From Tieghemiomyces parasiticus (taxonomy: Eukaryota > Kickxellomycota > Dimargaritomycetes > Dimargaritales > Dimargaritaceae), in assembly GCA_027575765.1 (NCBI GenBank), contig JANBPT010000737.1, positions 5,607 through 24,455 of the forward strand: 18,849 nucleotides of DNA. Reading direction: 5' to 3'. The translations under genes were made by a program, and so were the position numbers. Shown here in pieces: positions 1 to 10,693 of this stretch. Below the pieces are notes generated by a model. The model had not been told where the DNA came from and made no database searches. It saw only the letters and a list, made by a program, of their open reading frames with translations. Numbering within the stretch: the first letter of the stretch is position 1; every line of letters begins with the position of its first letter.

Positions 1-240
1 ACCCATATATTTTAAATAAGTTAAAATACAATTAGTATTAATTTATAATGTTATAGGCAAATTATTATATATTTTGGATAGTTTTGAATTGTATTTATAT
101 TTATATAATTTATGATTACTATACCATATGTTATTATAAATAAATTTTTTTGGTATATATTAAACATAATTGTAAATTATGGGTTTTATAATACATACAA
201 TATATTTCGTATAATTTATATCTAGGATATATAAGTTACC

Positions 241-257
241 CATTAATATTATTAATG
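241..257. repeat. Hairpin, CATTAAT class
   Basis: Arms CATTAAT and ATTAATG with loop ATT give a perfect 7 bp stem. It is preceded by ACC and followed by TTT, the usual flanks of this class (also at 3506, 8910, 9590 and 15687). The short loop is compatible with either a DNA cruciform or an RNA hairpin. Confidence 0.7.
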
Positions 258-772
258 TTTTAATATAATTTAAACATAATTGTAAATTATAGGTATTAAT
301 AGTATAATTTCTTTTATAATCTTTATAACTATTATTATTAAATTGATTTAAACTTTATATAATATATTTATTTAGATTATTAAATAATGGAGTTAATATA
401 AAATGAGATAATACAAATAGTAAAATGGAATAATAACACTTTATTATTTTGCAAACTAATATCTATATTTATTTATTTCTAGTTTACAGTCTTATAATAT
501 ATATTAAATAGTATATACCAGATTTATTTATAAATCTTGATAATATATATTATTATTTACCTTTATATTATATATATATTTATTATAATAATTATCTAAT
601 AAAAAGTTGTTATACCTCCATTGATATTTATTAAAAATTTATCCTAAATTTTACTCTCGTAACTTTTTCTTTCCTAGTCATTATCATTATATTTTATATT
701 TATACTAATTATAATATCCAATACTTTATATATTTTGTTTATATAATATATTTATAATTAGGAATTATTACA

Positions 773-789
773 AGTTATTTTTAATAACT
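773..789. repeat. Hairpin, AGTTATT class
   Basis: Arms AGTTATT and AATAACT with loop TTT; the base after the stem is G, as in most copies of this class. Other members lie at 2932, 4256, 5698, 6685, 10072, 14495 and 15139. Confidence 0.7.
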
Positions 790-1287
790 GTTGTAAAACC
801 TCAATTATCTAATAATAATATAGGAGGTTATAAAATAAAATCCAATAATAAATAAGGATAATATTATTTTAATTATTTTTCAAGAGCCTTCTCAAGTTTA
901 ATTTCATTCTTATAAATTTAACTTAAATAGTCTAATAATACAAAATTCTAAAATCTTACCTTTTAATTACAAAATGGTATAAAATTATATTATTATTACC
1001 TATATAATTGCTTTAATACTTTTTATTCCAGTATATATAAAATTACCTGTGTTAAAAAATAAAAATTATGCACATAATTTGTTACCTTTGGCTTACTTTG
1101 AAAGTTATTGAAGAATATAGCTTTATTAAATATCATATAATATTTAATATAATATCACTCAGATGAAAATACAATATCGTACATTCATATACCAAAATAA
1201 ACTCCAATTGATTAATCTCTGATAAACCTATTTTTATTTACTTAGATACAAATTTATTTGATAATAATCACCAAAACCCAGTCTTCC

Positions 1288-1330
1288 GTTTACTAAGGTA
1301 AACCTCAGCCAGCCCTTATACTTTAAGGGC
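1288..1330. repeat. Double hairpin element
   Basis: Two stem-loops lie 8 nt apart: GTTTAC/GTAAAC with loop TAAG (1288-1303), then GCCCTTA/TAAGGGC with loop TACTT (1312-1330). The block is much richer in G+C than its surroundings. Paired stem-loops of this sort resemble the double-hairpin elements described from some fungal mitochondrial genomes; that comparison is from memory of the class, not a match. Confidence 0.7.
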
Positions 1331-1393
1331 CCTTTACCAATAATAGATAACCTAAGAGAAAATAAATGAATAATAATTTTATAGGTCTCTGAC

Positions 1394-1429
1394 CCACCCG
1401 GCATAAGAGGGTGGTTTACGCTAGTAAAC
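1394..1429. repeat. Double hairpin element
   Basis: CCACCC/GGGTGG encloses a 9 nt loop (1394-1414), and the last G of that stem starts a second hairpin, GTTTAC/GTAAAC with loop GCTA (1414-1429). The second hairpin has the same arms as the one at 1288-1303 but a different loop. Together they make 1261-1430 a compact structured island in otherwise plain AT filler. Confidence 0.72.
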
Positions 1430-1991
1430 TATAAAATTTATTATGAATACAGATCTATGTAATATAAAAGTAAATAATATAATAATAATATATATATGAT
1501 TTAAATGAGTCACATTTGCCTTGGAAAAACATGTAAGAATAAACTATATAAATAAATAATAAATATATATAGTAAAAAAAGGTTAAATAAATTTAGAAAT
1601 ATATCCCCCCTTTTTATCAATTTTAGTTTTATTAAAAATTCAGATATGTATAGAAATTTAATATTAATCTCAATATTATCTAATAATTTAATTGACCATC
1701 TATAGAAGGTAATTAAAATTAGGATATGTATAGCGATTAAAGGTAATATTAATAAAATAAAATAATAAAATTAAAAATATTAATTGAACCTATAGTATGT
1801 TTAGTTATTTTATTTATATATAATACAAAATAATTTAAAACAATTTTGTAAATACTAATAAAAAGTCTAATTGTAATAATAAATTATAGGTTTTATTAAA
1901 ACAATTTTTATAATTGAACCTATTCCAAAATATTTCATATTTTAATATATAAAATAATAGAATAAATACAAATAACTAGTAAAATGTTAAA

Positions 1992-2012
1992 AAGATATTT
2001 ATTAAATATCTT
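1992..2012. repeat. Hairpin, AAGATATTT class
   Basis: Nine-bp arms AAGATATTT and AAATATCTT with loop ATT, followed by G. The same arms with loop AAT occur at 17022-17042. Confidence 0.72.
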
Positions 2013-2711
2013 GTTGTCTAGGAATATCCAAAAAATTTTATTCTTTCATTTATTTAATAACTTTTTTACTATAGTTTTTTTTATATATTTTACAACATAT
2101 TGTAAATATGTTTTCAAGTTATTATAAAATAATTGAATATATAACGTAAAATTTTACCAAATTAAATATATAATTTCTATTACTTATATATTATTTAGTA
2201 TTTTATTAAATATATTTCTATATATCAAATTTTATTATTATTCCATTATTTATTTAACCATATATAACACTTTGGTATTTATTTTACTTTTATAATCTTA
2301 ATCCAATATATAATTCTATGATTATAATATATATATTTATTATTTTAACATTTTCAATATATTTCTCCTGTAACATTTATTTACTTTTTTCTCATAAGTA
2401 AAATTCCTCTATATTTTTATTGTTAGCTAGAATTTATACCAAATATAAAAAAGTGATTTAATATTTATATCCTTTAGTCATCTTTTTTAATATTTTTTAT
2501 ATTAATTGATTTTTACTATTTTATGTTATTATTATATATTCATATAAATATTGTACCATTAAAAACTTTTTTATATGTACTTTCCATTATTTATTATATA
2601 TTTATCATGTAAATCAACTATAATATTATTTAGTTACAAGATTACTCATGTATATTTCAATTTTATGATATGTATTAATAACAATATTTATTGGTATATT
2701 TTGTCATATCC

Positions 2712-2728
2712 GTTTATCTTCGATAAAC
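2712..2728. repeat. Hairpin, GTTTATC class
   Basis: Arms GTTTATC and GATAAAC with loop TTC. The second copy, at 16802-16818, differs only in the loop (TTT). Confidence 0.7.
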
Positions 2729-2931
2729 ATAATTACAACTCTACTATTTATATATTATACTTATTACATATTTTTTTTTCATTTATTATAAATATTAATT
2801 TGATAAATAATATCCAAATAATATATAAGTAATCGTAACTATCTCCTTTATATATACTAGTATTTATAATTTACCAATTACCCAAATATTTGTAATATTT
2901 TTTATAAGTCTATTATAATATAATCCTATAA

Positions 2932-2948
2932 AGTTATTTAAAATAACT
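2932..2948. repeat. Hairpin, AGTTATT class
   Basis: Arms AGTTATT and AATAACT with loop TAA, followed by GG. Confidence 0.7.
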
Positions 2949-3065
2949 GGAATATATAACAAATATTACAATAATTTTAATATATGTAAATAATTAAATT
3001 AATAATTGGACATATCTATAATGGTAAAAATACTAATATTATATATATTTCTTTTCCACCCCCCA

Positions 3066-3096
3066 AACATAAATGTTCTGACCCCCTCTAGGGGGT
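3066..3096. repeat. Double hairpin element
   Basis: AACAT/ATGTT with a 2 nt loop is followed within a few bases by ACCCCCT/AGGGGGT with loop CT (3081-3096). The stretch just upstream has a run of C, and the whole patch is an unusual G+C island. It recalls the C-run/G-run hairpins that open the family R copies at 7728 and 11377. Confidence 0.65.
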
Positions 3097-3690
3097 ATTT
3101 TATATACAAGTGATTCCAGTTTATGATGAAAAAGTTGCAATATGGAAAACTTTGAATAAAAATAATAAATTAAATACCGCAAATATATTTTACAAAATAA
3201 TTAATCAAAAATTTATTCTATATAAAAGTCAATAATGTTGAATATTAATATATATTCCAGTTTTACCTATTATATTAATCCTCTTTGGTATTAAAAACCC
3301 ATATATTATTTACTAATCTTATTTTATCTCGTTATATATGAATAAAAAGTGATTGAATATTTCTATAAAGATTGATTTTGACTATTTTACTGTAAATTTT
3401 ATCCCATATTAGTCGTATATATAACCATTTGTTATATTATTTCTAATCAATATATTTATATCATTTATTATTATGACCTCATAAATCTTATCTTTTTACT
3501 TTACCCATTAATAAAATTAATGCTTTTCACCAATATTATAGATATTTTTATATTTAATTAGTGGTTATCCGAATTATTAATTTATTTAGGGGTGGTATTT
3601 TCTTTCTTATATTTATATAACAAAATATGTATAATCGAAAATTACGGTATGGTTACTATCTAAATTATTCACTCCCATTTTTGTTTTCTT
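3097..3690. other. AT-rich spacer, no gene seen
   Basis: Plus-strand T-rich filler without a credible frame. It contains one CATTAAT-class hairpin at 3506-3522. Confidence 0.6.
3506..3522. repeat. Hairpin, CATTAAT class
   Basis: Arms CATTAAT and ATTAATG, loop AAA, preceded by ACC and followed within two bases by a T run, matching the class flanks. Confidence 0.7.
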
Positions 3691-3716
3691 TGTATGTCGG
3701 CTAAGTTTTAACCATT
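3691..3716 (-). repeat. Family L repeat, fragment C
   Basis: This 26-nt stretch matches 17200-17225 with three differences and resembles 11996-12010. In the other two copies it sits at the left end of a longer repeat. Here the tandem part to the right is missing and a family R start motif follows about 45 nt later. Strand is given by comparison with the rRNA-like reading of the other copies. Confidence 0.6.
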
Positions 3717-3761
3717 TTATTTTTCAAAATTGGGATTTTATTTTTATCGATTTTGGAAAAC

Positions 3762-3777
3762 CACCTTGGAAAAAATT
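3762..3777 (+). repeat. Family R start motif, isolated
   Basis: CACCTTGGAAAAAATT matches the opening of family R seen at 5550 and 11392. A run of five C follows at about 3785, but the rest of the element is not recognisable. The left side is strongly T-rich; the right becomes A-rich after about 150 nt. Confidence 0.5.
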
Positions 3778-4255
3778 ACAAAAAACCCCCAGAATATGCC
3801 TCATTATATAGTAATTCTTAAGATAATAAGTATATTTTTTATATACGGTATATATCTATACCTCAACCATTTATATTATACCTCTTGAACTTCTCTACAA
3901 TTTAATAAATAAAAAATTAACGTAGTAAATTGGGACCAAGGGAAATGGGTATATACAGGTCTAATAATAAGTAAAATATGTTTAAATATATTTGTGGTAT
4001 TTTATAATGATTAATAAAAAAATATATAATATCATTTAAATAAAATAGAATGATTAAAAAAGTATTAGATTAGAAATAAAATAACTTTATTGATAAATTA
4101 TTTAGTATTATATAAATAGTAAATCTAGGATAAATATGATAATATACATAAAATATATAATAGTTCAAAGAAATATTGTTATAATAGATAACATTAATCA
4201 GTTTTATTTCATAAAACTCTATCCGAATATTTTAATTGGAATACTCTGATAATAA

Positions 4256-4272
4256 AGTTATTGAAAATAACT
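4256..4272. repeat. Hairpin, AGTTATT class
   Basis: Arms AGTTATT and AATAACT with loop GAA, the same arms and loop as at 14495-14511. Confidence 0.7.
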
Positions 4273-4591
4273 ATAAAGTAGAATAAATATAATTTAGCTA
4301 TATCCATGTATAGGAATTATTATTAAATAAAACTCGCATAAAAATCATAAAAATTTAATTGTATATAATATATTCAATACGTTTATTAATGTTATTATAT
4401 TTTATCATTACTATAGTTTTTTAATATTATTTTACCGTTTATTGAAAACTTTATTATGACTTTTACTTATTTTATATCTTTTATTTCATATATATATTAG
4501 TATATAACCATTTTTAATAATTGAGAATATGTACCAGTAACTTTAGTAACTTTATCAATATTGGTTAACATAAATTCTAGTCGAATAAACC

Positions 4592-4609
4592 GTTCAATTA
4601 TAATTGAAC
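4592..4609. repeat. 18-bp perfect palindrome
   Basis: GTTCAATTA is directly followed by its reverse complement TAATTGAAC with no loop. A related loop-bearing form (TTCAAT, AATA, ATTGAA) is at 15432-15447. Confidence 0.7.
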
Positions 4610-4637
4610 TTTATTATCATATATATTTTAACCTTTC

Positions 4638-4654
4638 AGATATCAAAGATATCT
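4638..4654. repeat. Hairpin, AGATATC class
   Basis: Arms AGATATC and GATATCT with loop AAA. The copy at 8703-8719 has the same arms with loop TTT. Confidence 0.7.
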
Positions 4655-5549
4655 TTTTTCATTATCTCTAATATAGTCTAGGAATATATTTCTATAAAGT
4701 CATTTATAACACCTTTTTAGGTAAAACATAAAATATAAAATGTTGTGGATCGTAGTTGCCGATAGGTTTAAACAAAGTTAGAGAAATAAGGTACAGATAG
4801 TTAACAATAAATAATCCCCAAAATATCTCTTTTATATAATATCATAAATTGATTTTAAATAAGTATATGAATATATAGTATAATTTTACTTAAGATATAC
4901 CTAAACGAGCTTAAAAATTAAAGAAAATATTATTAATATTTGGTTTTAATTAATTTATTATTTACATATTTTTAAACTATAAGTAAGATAAAAATATATA
5001 TTATATAGTCTTTTCATATCGGGTAATTTAAAATTATATACCCAAACATGATAGTTTAAGTAGCGTAATAATAACAGATAGTACCTTTAACTTTATGGTA
5101 GAGTTACTGTATTAAAAACGGTATTTGTTAAGGTATTAATCATAAAGTAAATATTGTATAGTTAGTTATAACCTCCGCCTTCCAAATTATGTTTGAATCT
5201 ATATACTTATACTTAAATGACTAAAATAGAACATTGTTATGGTGCCAATATACTTTAATAAAATTATGACAAACTTCTTTATTAATTCACCTTTAGAACA
5301 ATTTGAAGTTTTTCCATTTATAAATGTTAACGCACCTAGAATTCTACACAATCATCATAACTTTTCTAGTTCTATCACTACACATTGTAACTAATAATTC
5401 ATTTAAATTAATTATAAGCAAATTGTCAGTTGTATTATAAAGAGTCTATGCTTTAGTATAATAATAACCAAATTGATGCAAATAACAAAATCTACACTCC
5501 ATTTATTTACTTACTATTATTTTTCATTATTATTGATATCTTTAATAGG

Positions 5550-5568
5550 CACCTTGGAAAAATTTTTT
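5550..5568 (+). repeat. Family R start motif, isolated
   Basis: CACCTTGGAAAAATTTTTT matches the start of family R. It lies exactly where the plus strand changes from T-rich (about 5500-5545) to A-rich (about 5570-5700). The G+C-rich remainder of the element is absent. Confidence 0.55.
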
Positions 5569-5697
5569 ATTTGTAAAAAATGTAAAAAATAAAATTATAG
5601 CTAAATAAGTATTATTAAGATAAGTAATAGGATAGTCAAATATCAAAAACATAAGTCTATAATCTTTTAATGAAATAAATGTGTAAAAATAAATAAG

Positions 5698-5716
5698 AAG
5701 TTATTAAAAATAACTT
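5698..5716. repeat. Hairpin, AGTTATT class
   Basis: Arms AAGTTATT and AATAACTT with loop AAA; the stem is extended to 8 bp. A second hairpin follows 21 nt later. Confidence 0.7.
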
Positions 5717-5737
5717 TTTATATCCATACCGTTACCC

Positions 5738-5755
5738 TGGTATTTCAAAATACCA
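5738..5755. repeat. Hairpin, TGGTATTT
   Basis: Eight-bp arms TGGTATTT and AAATACCA with loop CA. It is one of the more stable short stems, with two G:C pairs. Confidence 0.7.
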
Positions 5756-6684
5756 AATTTTTGCCTATTACACTATATAAAACAAATATTGAGAATCCTA
5801 AGATATTGAAGATAATACGTTAAGAACCTCAATAAAATATCTTATAAATTATATGATATATGCATATGATGATTATAATAAATTTGATATATCATTCATA
5901 GTAGAATAAATTATGCCATTAAAATAAATAATAAAAGATTGGACTAAACCTGATTATTGAACATGAAATAAAATTTGATTATAGATGGTTAATTACTACA
6001 TCTTTGTTGATTCACATATTTCATATAATAATCTATTACCTTCTTTTTCTTGCCTGTTTTAATATTCTTGTTCATACCAATCCTAAAACAACATATTGAA
6101 AATATGTTTATATTAGTTTCAGTAGATTATGCTATTACTCTGTTATACAACCCTTGATTTACGTACTCAAGAATTAACAAAATTTAATTCGTTTATACTT
6201 TCCTTGTATATATTAGATAAATAACGGTAGAATATATGGTCATAGATAGGAATTTTCAAATATTAACTAAGAATATATATAATAAAATAATAATAAGTAA
6301 GAAATAAGGTGGTATATATGTTATAAAATCAATAAATATTAAAATTTATTAACTATATATTGGTTTAAATACAAAATATGATTAAAACTGGAATATTATA
6401 TTAATATATATAAAATAAATGTGTATTGAATATTCTACATTATTTACTTGTATTATTGATTTTTGATAATATCTATTAATAATTATATTTTTCATAAGCA
6501 ATTTAAATAACAGTATGATAAAATATATATTGCTATATATATTAATAACAATTGATTATTATAGTCTTGAATCACTTGTATATAAAACATCATTTAAATG
6601 ATAATTACGATAATAAACATAAAGGATAGATTTATCATAAATTGAAACAAATCAGAGATATCGGTAGATTTAATTTACAATTTA

Positions 6685-6701
6685 AGTTATTTTCAATAAC
6701 T
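6685..6701. repeat. Hairpin, AGTTATT class
   Basis: Arms AGTTATT and AATAACT with loop TTC. Bases 6687-6707 are repeated exactly at 7007-7027, where the 5' arm has lost its G (AATTATT) and the stem is imperfect. Confidence 0.7.
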
Positions 6702-7006
6702 GTATGTATATATTTTATATATGGTAAAGTTCAGTTGCTGTTTACTATATTTGTATATTAAAATAATTAAGTTTCAGATAAAAATTATATAGGTAAAACA
6801 TCAATGATATTATAATTAAAATAAAAAATGATATAATATTATTATTAATCCTAGTAATTTATAATAATTACCAATGGAACAACAATTAATAAATTGTTGA
6901 TTATTATAATTTTTCATATAAATATAAAAATCTAAGATAAAATGACTAATATTTTTAATAACTGGAATTAATGGTAAATTTTCTACTTTTTTTTATTCAG
7001 AGGAAA

Positions 7007-7027
7007 TTATTTTCAATAACTGTATGT
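7007..7027. repeat. Copy of 6687-6707
   Basis: Twenty-one identical bases shared with 6687-6707, covering the loop, the 3' arm AATAACT and the following GTATGT. It is a direct repeat 320 bp away, so the hairpin was copied together with its 3' flank. Confidence 0.65.
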
Positions 7028-7727
7028 CATGATGTTTAATAATAATTTGTATTTTAATGTATTATTATTTATAAATGAAAAAATAATGTAGATAAGGTCC
7101 AATATATATGAAATATATATATAACAAACACTATAGTAATTAATGGTAATATTATTTATTCCTATGATTAATAATAATGTTTTACTCTGTACATATATTG
7201 ATTTGAATATTTTTTATAAAGACATTTATTTTATAAATAGCTGTAATAGCTTAAAATATATAATTTTTTATGATAATGGTATATTGTTAAATAATCATTC
7301 ATAGCTTTTATTATTGAACTTAGTAAATATTTTTATAATGTCCATGGATTACATCATCATTATTTTATTAATGCTAATTTATTCATATATATCAATATAT
7401 TTTGGTTATTATATATATTTTAATTTAGTACACCTTTTTACTTTTATTTAAATTTATACCAATTTTATCATAATTATTAGCTCTTTTTTTTAATTTTTCA
7501 AATCCCTATATTTTATCATCTTGATATAAAAAATCTATCTTCTTATAACTTTATTCAACTTACGACTCATATCTATCTTTAATAAGTGAATATATAGTAA
7601 ACATATGCATTGATTAACTTTGCATGTAATCGATTCAATAGATTAATGTATTGGTAGAATCACCACCGTTTCACATTTTCAAATTTTATTTTGGAATAAC
7701 CCAAAAATCCATAAATTTCAAAATTCA

Positions 7728-7909
7728 CCCCACCAGGGGGGCTCTGAAAAAATTTTCCAATTTTCCAAGTCAATTTGGTCGATCACGACCCGAGGAGGTA
7801 CGACGAAGTCACAGAGGGATTTCCCTTACAAACATAAATATAATGGGAATAAAATAAATGGATAAAAGGGAACATGAAAGTTGAATGAAATGAAACTTGA
7901 CAAAGGGTT
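7728..7909 (+). repeat. Family R element, copy 1 (expanded)
   Basis: It opens with a CCCC/GGGG hairpin (7728-7739) and an A-run/T-run palindrome (7745-7758). Bases 7759-7794 are then identical over 36 nt to 16199-16234 and include the stem GGTCG/CGACC with loop ATCA. A variable 10 nt follow, then a 16-nt block (7805-7820) shared exactly with copy 2. The central TTTCCC and a GGGAAC (7868-7873) are separated by AT-rich sequence that is absent from the inverted copy at 18778, so this copy looks expanded. It ends with TGAC and AAAGGGTT. The plus strand turns from T-rich to A-rich across it. The frame through it is not coding: the variable part changes length by 4 nt between copies. Confidence 0.75.
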
Positions 7910-8403
7910 ATATTAAGGTAATAATGATGAAAAGGATCTAATTGCTGGTACATCAAATTAATTATGGGTAAAAAGAAAATGGATGGAATCATTACTTAAT
8001 AAGTATAAATTATATAAACAAAAATTATTGATTATTATTATAAATTGCAATATTTATTTTTATACAATATATTTTATATTAAAACCAAAATATTATTTAT
8101 ATATCTCAAGTATTTAGAATATGTGGATATATGCCTCAAGCAAATAATCATTTACCAAATATATTATACCAATAATGTAGCCTATATATATATTTTATTA
8201 TCCTATATAATATCAATTTAATGATAAACAGGTTACAAATATTCAACATAATTAGGTAAAAGGTAAATAAATAATAAAAAAATAATCAATAATATTTCAT
8301 TGAATTACAAAATGACGTATTAAAAGTGACAAATATTTTTCATTAAACATAACAGTAATAGATCTTTATGGATTAAATATAGAATATATTAAAAATCCAG
8401 TGA
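7910..8403. other. AT-rich spacer, no gene seen
   Basis: The first 90 bases are purine-rich on the plus strand, the rest ordinary AT filler. The minus-strand frame at 7783-7992 is the antisense of this purine-rich stretch plus part of the R element and is not believed. Confidence 0.6.
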
Positions 8404-8547
8404 ATTATTCAAGAGATATTTAAAGAAGTAGACAATATATCTGATAAGCAACTTTATAACAGGTACTACGGCAAAATAGGGTTTATTAGAAATTATATAA
8501 ATAAAGGAGATAAAGGAGGATATTGTATTATACATATTAAAGTATAA
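8404..8547 (+). pseudogene. Coding-like relic, function unknown
   Basis: A 47-codon open stretch without ATG begins after a TGA and ends at TAA. Its residues are more varied than elsewhere in the window (for example NRYYGKIGFIRNY in the middle and GDKGGYCIIHIKV at the end). Reading TGA as Trp, as in many mitochondria, extends it left only to a TAG at 8380-8382. It lies on the purine-rich strand to the right of an R copy. No family is recognised. It may be the tail of a decayed gene or a chance purine-rich stretch. Confidence 0.18.
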
Positions 8548-8621
8548 ATATTTATAATCCAGATGAAATCAACATATATTAATCCTATCTAGTTTTATTA
8601 TACTATTTTTATTATATATCC

Positions 8622-8637
8622 CATCATATTTATGATG
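8622..8637. repeat. Hairpin, CATCAT class
   Basis: Arms CATCATA and TATGATG with loop TT, preceded by CC. Related stems with different arms are at 13132, 14630 and 15036. Confidence 0.68.
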
Positions 8638-8702
8638 TTAATGATGTTATAAAGTAAATCAAGTAACTTCAAATTTAGTCCTAAGTTGGTATATTTAATA
8701 CC

Positions 8703-8741
8703 AGATATCTTTGATATCTTGGGAAAAATATCCGAAGGATA
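8703..8741. repeat. Pair of adjacent hairpins
   Basis: AGATATC/GATATCT with loop TTT (8703-8719) is followed 9 nt later by TATCC/GGATA with loop GAA (8729-8741). The spacing is wider than in the tight double hairpins but the layout is similar. Confidence 0.65.
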
Positions 8742-8909
8742 CCCAGTGGTATATCTCTTTTAACTAAGGAATCTATGGTCAATGATAACAAATTAAAGAT
8801 AATCCACATGTATTGAAAAAGTTACTTTAGTAATTTGGTAGATTATATTATAATATAGATATATGGTAATAAATGACTAGATACCAGTTAAATAATTTTT
8901 TATATAAGA

Positions 8910-8926
8910 CATTAATGAAATTAATG
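8910..8926. repeat. Hairpin, CATTAAT class
   Basis: Arms CATTAAT and ATTAATG with loop GAA. The 5' flank lacks the usual CC. Confidence 0.68.
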
Positions 8927-8989
8927 GCAGGTAGATTATAGTAAAAATAAAATAAAATTCAGATAAATATTTAATAAGTAAGGTAATAC

Positions 8990-9010
8990 CCCATAAATGT
9001 AATTTATGGG
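8990..9010. repeat. Hairpin, 9-bp CCCATAAAT
   Basis: Arms CCCATAAAT and ATTTATGGG with loop GTA, preceded by ACC-like sequence and followed by TTT. With three G:C pairs it is among the most stable AT-class hairpins here. Confidence 0.75.
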
Positions 9011-9589
9011 TTTATGAAATAAACTGGTATAAGAAACGGATATCTCAATATAAAAGACTATAATATATAGTAAATTTTAATAATACTATGATTTTATTAC
9101 ATTAAAATAACTAACTCCTAAAGATTTTATTTATAATAGCTTATTTTTATTTTTACAATTTATATTACCAATATTAATATTAATTATATAGATGTAAGAA
9201 ATTAAATAGAAGAAGTTGTCCTAGATGTAATAGTACTAAGATAATTAAACGTCTACTGAATTGTAACTAAATGAATATAGCAATAATTATAAAAACCAAA
9301 GTCGATAAATGAAATTTGAATATAATAACGCATAGATTAATACACACTGTTATACAAGTTAATCTCAGCTATGTCAAATATAAAACAAATTAGTTAAGTA
9401 TACAAAGAGTCATATATATTAAGAATAGTATCATACCAATTTTATATGTTTTTACTTTATTTTAAAGATATATATAGCATTATCATATATTACCTTAGTT
9501 GATATATTATATAAAATGGTAAGATATCAATAATATTTATTTATCTATGATATCACTATCTTAATTGTATATTTCAATTTTTTTATATC

Positions 9590-9606
9590 CATTAATATAA
9601 TTAATG
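9590..9606. repeat. Hairpin, CATTAAT class
   Basis: Arms CATTAAT and ATTAATG with loop ATA, the same loop as at 15687-15703. Confidence 0.7.
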
Positions 9607-9749
9607 TTGGTTTTGCAATTATTTATTTCCTTTTAAATTCATATTATTCTTTTTAGAATTAATTTTTATTTTGAAATTTCAATTTGCTTTATTAATTTTT
9701 GAGATTTTGTTTTCAATCTTTATTCTTCTTTAATTTATAAGATACTACA

Positions 9750-9761
9750 CCACTCTAGTGG
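9750..9761. repeat. Short hairpin CCACT/AGTGG
   Basis: Five-bp stem with loop CT, in a small G+C-richer patch that ends the T-rich stretch 9655-9735. Confidence 0.5.
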
Positions 9762-10071
9762 GTCTTCAGATACTTGTTAATCTATTATTAATGGATTATA
9801 TATAAGATAATCACAGTGATAATAAATTATGGTAAATAAATGAATATAATAGAAAGTTAGGTTATAATATATACATAATATTACCGTTTATTAATATAAA
9901 CTTATTCTTAGTCCATATTTTTGGTTAATATTTAAACAATATCTATGATATTTAACTTTATAATAATATGATGTTGTTATTTAAATTATACACCCCCTAG
10001 TTAATACTGATTGTTGTTATTATGATAAGATTACATTTATATAGTTAATTGGGTAATACTAGTAATTATAT

Positions 10072-10088
10072 AGTTATTATAAATAACT
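10072..10088. repeat. Hairpin, AGTTATT class
   Basis: Arms AGTTATT and AATAACT with loop ATA, followed by GG; outer bases TAT and ATA flank the stem. Confidence 0.7.
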
Positions 10089-10693
10089 GGCTATATATCT
10101 CATAAATGTTGTTTTATATTATTATTATTTTACAATCATTATAAAATATGAATATAATCAAAGTATTATAGATCTTATAAATAATTGTATCATTATTTAA
10201 TATTAATCATTCTCAAATATTTCTCCCATATTGCTATTTATACGATTTTTTATCATAATCTTTCTACTATCTTTTCCTGTATTATTCATACCATTTTATG
10301 TTTTTTATAATTGACATATATTAATAAAAATCCTTTCCACTTTTACGGTCTTTGCATAATCTTTGATCAAAATATTTGTAATATATGAAATAAAAATGTT
10401 AATATTTATATCTTTTAGATTCATTTTTTGATATTTCCTATAATAATTGATCTAGACCATTTTATTTTATTTTTAAACTTTTATATAAATATTGTCCCCT
10501 AAAGATTTTTATTTCAAGGTTTTTCAATTTTTAATTTTTATTGTACCGTACCTGCTTTATTAGATACTAAGTTTATAATTATAATAAAGAAATAAGCTGA
10601 TATAATATCTGTAAAAGCAATAATTAGCTCATTAGTTGTTTAAATAATTGGATATCAAAATATTTATAATTTATAAATCTTTAATTGAACCTT

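Larger units (their letters stand above)
1..1260. other. AT-rich spacer, no gene seen
   Basis: No credible coding frame, tRNA or rRNA is visible. The stretch is TA/AT-rich filler with hairpins at 241-257 and 773-789. At 1178-1199 lies a sequence nearly identical to the first part of the double hairpin at 11238-11260, but without pairing arms. The plus strand is T-leaning around 620-940. Confidence 0.7.
1431..3054. other. AT-rich spacer, no gene seen
   Basis: No gene is recognised. The left part (about 1440-1980) is A-leaning and the right part (about 2040-2800) T-leaning on the plus strand. It holds an isolated CCTTGGAAAAAC at 1519-1530, the start motif of family R, and hairpins at 1992-2012, 2712-2728 and 2932-2948. 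The only long frame (2575-2832) is low-complexity I/Y/N/L and judged spurious. Confidence 0.65.
3778..5549. other. AT-rich spacer, no gene seen
   Basis: A-rich around 3960-4300, T-rich around 4380-4720, then A-leaning again from about 4730. No gene is recognised. Hairpins lie at 4256-4272, 4592-4609 and 4638-4654. A slightly G+C-richer patch at 4741-4770 has no identified role. Confidence 0.6.
5569..7727. other. AT-rich spacer, no gene seen
   Basis: No gene is recognised. Hairpins lie at 5698-5716, 5738-5755 and 6685-6701, and a 21-nt piece of the last is repeated at 7007-7027. The stretch 7360-7700 is strongly T-rich on the plus strand. At about 7708-7725 a segment matches, on the opposite strand, the sequence beside the R piece at 12390-12410. 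Confidence 0.6.

Noticed and set aside
2575..2832. 85-codon ATG frame
   Set aside because: Almost entirely I, Y, N, F and L from AT filler; includes the hairpin at 2712-2728; no family features.
4536..4552. Repeated AGTAACTTT at the end of a T-rich stretch
   Set aside because: It is a direct repeat and does not fold; grouped by eye with the AAGTAACT hairpins but lacks complementary arms.
7651..7857. Frame through R copy 1 sharing NFPSQFGRSRPE with the frame at 16118-16306
   Set aside because: The shared residues come from the 36-nt identity of family R. Just after it the copies differ by 4 nt, so the reading frame is not kept; this is a DNA repeat, not a conserved protein.
10555..10580. TTAGATAC resembling a small-subunit rRNA motif
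   Set aside because: Only eight bases of a conserved stretch, with no other small-subunit motif nearby; easily chance in this composition.
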